The notes below the pieces were generated by a model that worked only from the letters and a program-made list of their open reading frames with translations, was not told the DNA's origin and did not search any database. DNA of 5,169 bases from Euryarchaeota archaeon UBA623. GTDB lineage: Archaea > Thermoplasmatota > Poseidoniia > Poseidoniales > Thalassarchaeaceae. The position numbers and the translations under genes are program-made. Shown here piece by piece: positions 1-4,203 of this stretch. The first letter of the stretch is position 1; every line of letters begins with the position of its first letter. The stretch lies in assembly GCA_002505325.1 (NCBI GenBank), contig DAUV01000106.1, forward strand, positions 1 to 5,169, read 5' to 3'.

Positions 1-48
1 CTAGAATTCCTGCGATATTATCATGAGCGTCCCCGGCACACCCGCTGA
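1..48 (+). CDS. Possible 3' end of an upstream gene (partial)
   Basis: The frame beginning at base 1 is open for 15 codons and stops with TGA at 46-48, giving the peptide LEFLRYYHERPRHTR. The other two forward frames have stops at 2-4 and 24-26, so this is the only forward frame that could carry an incoming gene. Its stop lies two bases before the DP1 start, which would suit tight operon packing. In Pyrococcus and relatives DP1 lies next to orc1/cdc6, but 15 residues are far too few to identify a family. The stretch may equally be untranslated leader. Confidence 0.25.
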   Translation, partial: LEFLRYYHERPRHTR

Positions 49-50
49 AG

Positions 51-1673
51 ATGGTCGATGAGGAATGGGCGAATCGACAGCGTCAACTGACCGCCGCGGG
101 ACTGCTCGTGCTCGGTAAGGCGGCCCAAGAGAGGATTCAGCGTCTCCCTGGCATATCATCTCTAATCGAAGCCGCCCAGAGTTCGAATGTGGTGATGCTC
201 ACTGAGAGGACTGTGGAAGAGCTGCTCACACTGGTCCCTACTAAGGAGGCCATCGATGCACCTCAAGATACTCCGAGGTCTGAACAGGCAACTCTGCCGA
301 ATCCGGAGAGCCAATCTGCTATCGGCCGAACACTGGCGCCCGTAGGGACTCAGGTCCTCGCACCTCCAGTGCGTCGCCACGGCCTTGATGACTACAGTCT
401 CGACGACTTCCCAATGCAGGCAAAAGACGTCGACTCGGAGATTGAGATTCACTTCGATATCACGGGCCAGTCGACTACAGAGGGCAAGATGAACGACATA
501 AGGTCGTGCTTCTCCGATAGGCTACGCCAGATTCGCCAGATGATGATCTCAGGTCGAGTTCTGCCGCGCCGCCCAATCAGTGTCTCGGAGGCGTGGCGCA
601 ACAGGCAGCGTCACTCAAGTCGTGACTATGAAGTCACTTTGGTGGGCCTTGTCAGTGTGGATAGGTGGTCCAAAGGAGGCTATCTGTGGTTTGATATCGA
701 AGACGATTCGATGCAGATTAGGTGTATGCTTAAGGAACCCTCTGGGGCATCTAACTTCCACCCTTCACTGGACGGTCTGATGAACGACGATGTAGTCGGA
801 GTCAGCGGTCACTTCGTGATAGGGAACAGGGATCCATATTTCTCGGTGAGCAACATCCACATGCCACCATTAGGGAAGCATTCCAAGTCCGCTGCCAGTG
901 AGGCCGAGGCCGTCTCGGCTGCTTTCCTGTCCGATGTCCATGTTGGCAGTAAGACCTTCCTAGCACCACAATGGGAGAAGATGATTGAGTGGTTTAGAAA
1001 TGATCCTCTAGCTCGGACTGTGAAGTATTTCGTACTGAGTGGTGACGGTGTTGATGGCGTGGGCATCTACCCGGGTCAGGAACGACACCTCGCTATCAAG
1101 GACCTGTTCAACCAGTACGGTGAACTGGCAAGGTTGCTAGAGAATCTGCCCGATTGGGTCGATTTGATGATCCTACCGGGCAACCATGACGCGGTTCGTC
1201 CGGCCGAGCCGCAACCGGCGTTGGACCCAGAGGTCCAACAGGACTATTCGGACGCAGTGTTCGTGGGCAATCCGTGTGATTTCAGTCTGCATGGCGTTCG
1301 TATACTGTCTTACCATGGTAAGAGTATCGACGACTTCGTTGCAGGTCTTCGTTCTGTGACTTACTCATCTCCGGAATTGGCGATGAGAGCAATGATGGAG
1401 CGCAGGCACCTAGCTCCGTCATGGGGTGGAAAGACCCCACTTTCTCCTGAGCCGGAGGATCGAATGGTTATCTCGACTGTTCCCGATATCTTCGTGACCG
1501 GTCACGTGCATGGGCACTATGTCGGCAACCATAAAGGAACCACGATGGTACACAGTTCAACTTGGCAAGATCAGACCGACTACCAGCGTATGCTGGGGTT
1601 CCAACCCAAGCCTTGCATCCTGACAATCGTCAATCTGCACACGCACGCCACGGCCTCAATACCCTTCGCCTGA
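51..1673 (+). CDS. polB: DNA polymerase D (PolII) small subunit DP1, 3'-5' exonuclease
   Basis: This is the small subunit of the archaeal replicative D-family polymerase, 540 residues and complete. It pairs with the large subunit DP2 (not in the window) and supplies Mre11-like proofreading exonuclease activity. Residues 1-65 form an N-terminal helical domain, and 66-125 a Pro/Gln/Ser-rich linker. Residues 130-165 carry the family's ITGQSTTEG-type segment. An OB fold follows at about 191-275 and a calcineurin-like phosphoesterase domain at about 288-540. The metal-site motifs are all present: D295-x-H297, G331-D-G-V-D335, G377-N-H-D380, Y421-H422-G and G484-H-V-H487. Eukaryotic B subunits have lost these residues, so this copy is predicted to be catalytically active. 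The second motif reads GDGVDG where GDVVDG is more usual, a mild change between the key acids. An in-frame stop at 24-26 leaves ATG 51 as the first ATG. No clear Shine-Dalgarno is seen. The 3' end overlaps the convergent phosphatase gene by 18 bp. Confidence 0.96.
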   Translation: MVDEEWANRQRQLTAAGLLVLGKAAQERIQRLPGISSLIEAAQSSNVVMLTERTVEELLTLVPTKEAIDAPQDTPRSEQATLPNPESQSAIGRTLAPVGTQVLAPPVRRHGLDDYSLDDFPMQAKDVDSEIEIHFDITGQSTTEGKMNDIRSCFSDRLRQIRQMMISGRVLPRRPISVSEAWRNRQRHSSRDYEVTLVGLVSVDRWSKGGYLWFDIEDDSMQIRCMLKEPSGASNFHPSLDGLMNDDVVGVSGHFVIGNRDPYFSVSNIHMPPLGKHSKSAASEAEAVSAAFLSDVHVGSKTFLAPQWEKMIEWFRNDPLARTVKYFVLSGDGVDGVGIYPGQERHLAIKDLFNQYGELARLLENLPDWVDLMILPGNHDAVRPAEPQPALDPEVQQDYSDAVFVGNPCDFSLHGVRILSYHGKSIDDFVAGLRSVTYSSPELAMRAMMERRHLAPSWGGKTPLSPEPEDRMVISTVPDIFVTGHVHGHYVGNHKGTTMVHSSTWQDQTDYQRMLGFQPKPCILTIVNLHTHATASIPFA

Positions 1674-2348
1674 ATCGGGAAAGTCCTCGTCATCATACAG
1701 GTGCTGCCATAGATTACGCAGGTCATCGCCTTCCACTACTGGAACCCCTGCCTCTCTGAAGGCATCCACAGCCCTCTGCCGGGCAGGATTGAAGCCAATG
1801 AATCGAGAGCCAGGTATCATCATCGACAAATCCGTGCTTGAATCTCCAACTGAGACGATTCTCGATGGATCAATCCCCTCAATCCTAGCTAGTTTCTCCA
1901 CTAACAAACCCTTCTCGTGCGAGTTAACGAGGGAGGGCGAAGGTCCAAGCAGCCAACCGTCGTCATCCCAGTCGAAGCCATTGGCGACCCAGTCATCGAC
2001 CCTGAGCATCGATGCTATGCTCGCGACGAAGACATCCACACCTGCAGATACTATGGCCACGAAGACCCCCCTCTCCTGCAACTCGCGCACGACATCACGT
2101 GCCCCGGTCATCAGGGTGATGCCTGAATAGCATCGCATGATATCGTCACGATGGATACGAGACTGCACCGCTGTCCACAGGCGTATGTCTTCTGCCATGA
2201 ATTCATCATCACTGATTTCACGGTTGAGGAAACGCTCCAATGTCTCTAGATTTTCAGTCCCGAAATAATCGTGAATGTTTTGCCACGAGGAGCCGTTGTC
2301 GGTGAGTACGCCATCGCAGTCGAAGACCACGGCTCCGAGTTCGCTCAT
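1656..2348 (-). CDS. HAD-superfamily phosphatase, phosphoserine-phosphatase-like
   Basis: A 230-residue cytoplasmic hydrolase of the haloacid dehalogenase superfamily, acting through a phospho-aspartate intermediate. Counting from the ATG at 2348, motif I is D10-C-D12-G-V-L-T-D17 (nucleophile and general acid). Motif II is the serine of IVSAG (S101), motif III is K146 in the HEKGLLVEKL segment, and motif IV is G168-D169-S-S-T-D173. The helical cap at about 25-75 and the 'TGARDVVRELQERG' helix before motif II resemble archaeal SerB-type proteins (subfamily IB). The substrate cannot be fixed from sequence: phosphoserine is the nearest guess, and other small phosphomonoesters are possible. A GTG at 2366 would add six residues (MHREGA). 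I prefer ATG 2348 because it is followed directly by the conserved first strand and because a TATA-like element lies about 26 bases upstream, fitting a leaderless transcript. The acidic tail (DDEDFPDSGEGY) overlaps the end of the DP1 gene. Confidence 0.88.
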   Translation of the reverse strand: MSELGAVVFDCDGVLTDNGSSWQNIHDYFGTENLETLERFLNREISDDEFMAEDIRLWTAVQSRIHRDDIMRCYSGITLMTGARDVVRELQERGVFVAIVSAGVDVFVASIASMLRVDDWVANGFDWDDDGWLLGPSPSLVNSHEKGLLVEKLARIEGIDPSRIVSVGDSSTDLSMMIPGSRFIGFNPARQRAVDAFREAGVPVVEGDDLRNLWQHLYDDEDFPDSGEGY

Positions 2349-2370
2349 CGCCCCTTCGCGGTGCACGGGC

Positions 2371-2378
2371 GGTATAGT
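2371..2378. promoter_or_regulatory. Near-symmetric TATA-like element, candidate bidirectional promoter
   Basis: The element reads GGTATAGT on the plus strand and ACTATACC on the minus strand, with a palindromic TATA core at 2373-2376. The core centre is about 26 bases from the phosphatase ATG (2348, minus strand) and about 26 bases from an ATG at 2400 on the plus strand. Archaeal TATA boxes sit roughly 25-27 bases before the transcription start, so the spacing fits a leaderless phosphatase mRNA and a moaD mRNA starting near 2400. The match to the consensus is weak and no purine-rich BRE is obvious, so this is inference from spacing. Confidence 0.4.
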
Positions 2379-2399
2379 CCCTGCGAGGGAGATGGGTTG

Positions 2400-2429
2400 A
2401 TGGGAGCCGCTGAGTTCGGTGGCTCATGA
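2400..2429 (+). CDS. Possible 9-codon leader ORF coupled to moaD
   Basis: ATG 2400 opens a frame encoding MGAAEFGGS and stops with TGA at 2427-2429. The stop shares bases with the moaD start in an ATGA overlap at 2426-2429. A purine-rich GGAGAT at 2388-2393 lies six bases before ATG 2400 and is a better Shine-Dalgarno than anything directly before moaD. If the transcript begins at 2400, however, that site would not be in the mRNA and the leader would be read as a leaderless ORF. Its role would be to deliver ribosomes to moaD. Nine codons can arise by chance, so the call is tentative. Confidence 0.25.
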   Translation: MGAAEFGGS

Positions 2430-2683
2430 CTGACACAGAGAAGGCCGTCAAGGTTAGAATGCTGTTCTTCGGGCCGCTAGCAGAGAGGCTGGGTGAACGT
2501 GAGATTGAGGTCGCACTCAAGTTCGGGACCACTGCTGAGCAACTAATCGACAGGTTCGAGCTCTTAGAATACCTCGATTCGGGCCTCAGAGTGGCAATCG
2601 ACGGCCAGATAGGAGCCTCTCTCGATGTCCCACTGGCCGACTCTTCCGAGGTAGCCTTCCTCCCTCCTGTTTCTGGCGGCTGA
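2426..2683 (+). CDS. moaD: MoaD/ThiS-family ubiquitin-like sulfur carrier
   Basis: A complete 85-residue beta-grasp protein that ends in the family's diagnostic C-terminal Gly-Gly, within the sequence LPPVSGG, very close to the end of bacterial MoaD. The early strand VRMLFFGPLAERLG and the 'VAIDG' and 'EVAFLPPVSGG' strands are typical of MoaD. The terminal glycine would be adenylated by a MoeB/UbaA-type E1 and thiocarboxylated. It then gives sulfur to molybdopterin through MoaE, or in archaea also to tRNA or to protein lysines as a SAMP. Neither moaE nor an E1 gene is in the window, so these roles cannot be separated. Upstream frames are closed by TGA at 2411-2413, which makes ATG 2426 the first in-frame ATG. 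A weak GGTGG at 2418-2422 precedes it. The gene is co-directional with tatA, 55 bases downstream, and could share its transcript. Confidence 0.87.
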   Translation: MTDTEKAVKVRMLFFGPLAERLGEREIEVALKFGTTAEQLIDRFELLEYLDSGLRVAIDGQIGASLDVPLADSSEVAFLPPVSGG

Positions 2684-2720
2684 CAGATTACCGAGCCGAA
2701 GCATTTGAACGAGAACACTC

Positions 2721-2734
2721 TCACCTAGGGGTGA
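2721..2734 (+). promoter_or_regulatory. Small hairpin covering the tatA Shine-Dalgarno
   Basis: TCACC at 2721-2725 is the perfect complement of GGTGA at 2730-2734, with a four-base loop TAGG. The 3' arm is the core of the tatA Shine-Dalgarno, so the stem would mask it when folded. Five base pairs give a modest stem. It may be incidental, because an anti-SD-like sequence close to an SD is enough to create it. Confidence 0.3.
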
Positions 2735-2735
2735 T
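2728..2735 (+). promoter_or_regulatory. Strong Shine-Dalgarno of tatA
   Basis: GGGGTGAT matches the archaeal GGAGGTGAT consensus at all but one position. It ends three bases before ATG 2739 and fixes that start. It stands out because the phosphatase, DP1, nob1 and terminal genes have no comparable site. Confidence 0.7.
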
Positions 2736-2738
2736 AGC

Positions 2739-2948
2739 ATGGCAATAGGGACCACAGAGATGGCGTTTCTGATTGGAATCGCAGTACTGTTCTTCGGCGC
2801 TAAGAGGATACCTGAGTTGGCCCGCAGTCTCGGATTGGCTAAGGGCGAGTATGAAATGGCAGTGAATGAGGTCAGAAGCCCATCCGAAGCCGAGCGCGAC
2901 ATGGACAGAGGCGGCATGACTGAGGATGTCGCTGACGAGGCGGAATAA
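2739..2948 (+). CDS. tatA: Twin-arginine translocase subunit TatA
   Basis: A complete 69-residue TatA/TatE-type protein, the pore-forming component that exports folded proteins with TatC. It has the standard layout. A short N-terminus with an acidic residue (E7) just inside the span is followed by one hydrophobic segment at about 8-19. The F19-G20 hinge comes next, then an amphipathic helix beginning AKRIPELARSLG (21-32). An acidic tail rich in Asp and Glu (47-69) completes it. The phenylalanine-glycine hinge and the following Pro25 are the family hallmarks. TatC is not encoded here. The start is fixed by the strong Shine-Dalgarno at 2728-2735. The TAA stop directly abuts the stop of the convergent nob1 gene, leaving no intergenic base. 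The length fits a small archaeal TatA and argues against TatB. Confidence 0.92.
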   Translation: MAIGTTEMAFLIGIAVLFFGAKRIPELARSLGLAKGEYEMAVNEVRSPSEAERDMDRGGMTEDVADEAE

Positions 2949-3446
2949 TCAGTCCCTCTTACGACTCAGTTTGAGGTGGGAGCCGCAATCGGAACAGTCC
3001 CCCAGTTCTCGACGAGAACTAGGTGTGTCGGGCGAGGGGACAGCTGCCCCGCATCCCGTACAGCGCAACTCCCAAGACCAAAGTGAGCTTATTCCCTCCA
3101 TTGTCACAGAGAGCCAAGGCACTCCTCCTAACTCACACAAATTCTGCAGCCTGTAATCGTCGGTTGCCAGGGTTGCGCCCCTCTCGATGGCCAGCGCCAA
3201 CAATTCGAGGTCGACAGGTGATAGGCCAGCCATGTCCCCCGTGGCGGTGGCTAGGTCACTGGCTTGAGTAATCGCAGAAGATCTCGGAGATGCCCATTCT
3301 AGCCCTGCTGCGTCGAGTATAATCTCACGATCAGGTGATATTCGGGAGAGCTCTACTCTCTGAGAATGGACAACAAGGCTGCCACGCATCCTCTCCAGAG
3401 GCCACGCGATTAGCGCAGCGGTATCCAAGACCTCACCCGCCGCCAT
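2949..3446 (-). CDS. nob1: Nob1-type rRNA endonuclease, PIN domain plus zinc ribbon
   Basis: A complete 165-residue protein with the Nob1 architecture. An N-terminal PIN nuclease domain (about 5-112) is followed by a zinc ribbon with C129-x2-C132 and C151-x2-C154, and a basic tail SRKRD. Nob1 cuts precursor small-subunit rRNA at its 3' end (site D) during late 30S/40S maturation, so it acts on ribosome precursors in the cytoplasm. PIN acids visible are D8 in VLDTAALI, D79 in LSPVDLELLALA and D96/D97 in ATDDYRLQNL. The GDMAGLSPVD region matches eukaryotic and archaeal Nob1 well. The second acid is less clear: the usual VVxE(I/V) motif reads RVELSRI (30-36), leaving E32 slightly out of place. 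ATG 3446 leads straight into the first strand. No Shine-Dalgarno is apparent. The gene is tail-to-tail with tatA and divergent from the DedA-family gene. Confidence 0.88.
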   Translation of the reverse strand: MAAGEVLDTAALIAWPLERMRGSLVVHSQRVELSRISPDREIILDAAGLEWASPRSSAITQASDLATATGDMAGLSPVDLELLALAIERGATLATDDYRLQNLCELGGVPWLSVTMEGISSLWSWELRCTGCGAAVPSPDTPSSRRELGDCSDCGSHLKLSRKRD

Positions 3447-3452
3447 GCCCAG

Positions 3453-3488
3453 GCGGAGGCTGGCTGCGCTTTCAGGGGTCGCCTCCGC
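3453..3488. repeat. 8-bp inverted repeat in the nob1-DedA divergent spacer
   Basis: GCGGAGGC at 3453-3460 and GCCTCCGC at 3481-3488 are exact reverse complements separated by 20 bases. They lie in the 99-base spacer between the two divergent starts, and the near arm begins seven bases before the nob1 ATG. The repeat could be an operator-like dyad or an RNA hairpin in a nob1 leader. No TATA box of good quality was seen around it on either strand. The rest of this spacer holds the DedA-gene ribosome binding site. Confidence 0.5.
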
Positions 3489-3529
3489 GACTAGTCAGTG
3501 ACCACGGGAAGCAACGTTCATCCCGAAAA

Positions 3530-3543
3530 GGAGGGACGAGGGT
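3530..3543 (+). promoter_or_regulatory. Double Shine-Dalgarno-like site of the DedA-family gene
   Basis: GGAGGG at 3530-3535 lies ten bases before ATG 3546, and GAGGGT at 3538-3543 lies two bases before it. They support ATG 3546 over the upstream GTG at 3498, which would place both sites inside the coding region. Confidence 0.5.
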
Positions 3544-3545
3544 AC

Positions 3546-4142
3546 ATGTTAGAGGGTGTTGTAAGCTCGATAATCGATTGGGCGGGCGAATGGGGCCTAC
3601 TTGGTCTGGCCGTTGTTTCGGCCTCCGAAGCAGCCTTCCAACCAGCACCTCCTGACTTGCTGGTCATCCCTATGGCCCTCGGGGCCGATAGCTCTCTCGA
3701 TATCCTAGCCATTGTCCTAGTCGCTACCTTATCTAGCGTGGTTGGAGCAGTAGGAGGATATGGAATCGGTGCCTATGCCGGTAGACCGATACTCGAGCGT
3801 TTCGCCAGCGATGCTACAGTTACCAGACTCGATGCCCTGATGATTAGATACGGGTCTGCTGGTATCTTCCTCGCAGCAGTCTCTCCAATTCCTTACAAGG
3901 CTCTAGCATGGGCGGCTGGGGCCGGCAGGATGGACCTCAGGCTGTTCATCGCAGCAGGCCTCTTCGGCCGAGGTATCAGGTTCGGTATGGAGGGAATTGT
4001 GCTCGGGATATGGGGCGACGAGTTTCTCAGTCTGATTGAGAATCCGCTAGCTTGGCTGGTCGGCGGATTATTGGGACTGTTGCTGATTTTGCCTTTGATG
4101 GGCTGGTGGACGGGACTAGCGGAAGCAGCTGACAGCGAGTAA
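3546..4142 (+). CDS. YqaA/DedA-family (VTT-domain) inner membrane protein
   Basis: A complete 198-residue polytopic membrane protein with the VTT/SNARE-associated domain, closest in feel to the short YqaA branch. Hydrophobic segments lie at about 17-45 (broken by the motif), 52-78, 104-126, 131-155 and 168-190. Diagnostic features are E28 with the proline-rich re-entrant segment QPAPPDLLVIP (32-42), the glycine-rich GAVGGYGIGAYAG (67-79) and SPIPYKALAWAAG (113-125). GRGIRF (141-146) carries the conserved arginines. Characterised DedA relatives flip undecaprenyl phosphate or phospholipids and support membrane potential homeostasis. The lipid handled by an archaeal YqaA-like protein is not established. 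ATG 3546 is chosen because it is preceded by purine-rich SD sites. A GTG at 3498 would add 16 mostly polar residues. The gene ends 61 bases before the membrane-anchored regulator on the same strand. Confidence 0.87.
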   Translation: MLEGVVSSIIDWAGEWGLLGLAVVSASEAAFQPAPPDLLVIPMALGADSSLDILAIVLVATLSSVVGAVGGYGIGAYAGRPILERFASDATVTRLDALMIRYGSAGIFLAAVSPIPYKALAWAAGAGRMDLRLFIAAGLFGRGIRFGMEGIVLGIWGDEFLSLIENPLAWLVGGLLGLLLILPLMGWWTGLAEAADSE

Positions 4143-4173
4143 TGATTCCTGACAAACGCGACAACCCACGACC

Positions 4174-4180
4174 CTTAACC
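4174..4180 (+). promoter_or_regulatory. Weak TATA-like element of the terminal regulator gene
   Basis: CTTAACC is centred about 27 bases before ATG 4204, and no Shine-Dalgarno precedes that ATG (the upstream bases are GATTTCGC). The spacing suits an archaeal leaderless transcript, but the match to the TATA consensus is poor. The rest of the 61-base spacer (4143-4203) shows no hairpin or long T-run that I would call a terminator. Confidence 0.3.
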
Positions 4181-4203
4181 CCTGCAAGCATCTCCGATTT
4201 CGC

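Noticed and set aside
4..9. GAATTC at the window start as a cloning-site or vector remnant
   Set aside because: A six-base restriction site is common by chance, and no adjoining vector or linker sequence is visible.
23..61. Short frame MSVPGTPAEDGR overlapping the DP1 start
   Set aside because: It has no ribosome binding site, its frame stops at once, and nothing suggests translation beyond a chance ATG.
162..452. A 96-codon minus-strand open frame within DP1
   Set aside because: It is antisense to a well-supported DP1 reading frame and shows no domain or start signal.
1789..2130. A 113-codon plus-strand open frame inside the phosphatase gene
   Set aside because: It is antisense to a gene with all four HAD motifs. 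Its product is low-complexity Ser/Thr/Pro-rich, as expected from a shadow frame.
2349..2366. Upstream GTG start for the phosphatase
   Set aside because: It has no ribosome site and lies too close to the TATA-like element, whereas ATG 2348 has the expected leaderless spacing and directly precedes the conserved fold.
2254..2724. A 156-codon open frame on the minus strand across the moaD region
   Set aside because: It runs antisense to moaD, whose product has a clear family signature and C-terminal Gly-Gly. The antisense translation is Ser/Arg-rich with no recognisable domain and also overlaps the phosphatase in another frame.
2948..3271. Plus-strand open frames over nob1 (2926-3156 and 3023-3271)
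   Set aside because: Both are antisense to the PIN/zinc-ribbon gene, and their products are compositionally odd with no recognisable motif.
3398..3432. tRNA-like string (GATTAGCGCAGCGGTA) resembling a D-arm
   Set aside because: No matching acceptor stem, anticodon arm or T-arm was found around it, and it encodes the first catalytic strand region of Nob1 on the other strand.
3498..3545. Upstream GTG start for the DedA-family gene
   Set aside because: It would add 16 polar residues not expected in the family and would bury the purine-rich ribosome sites at 3530-3543 inside the coding region.
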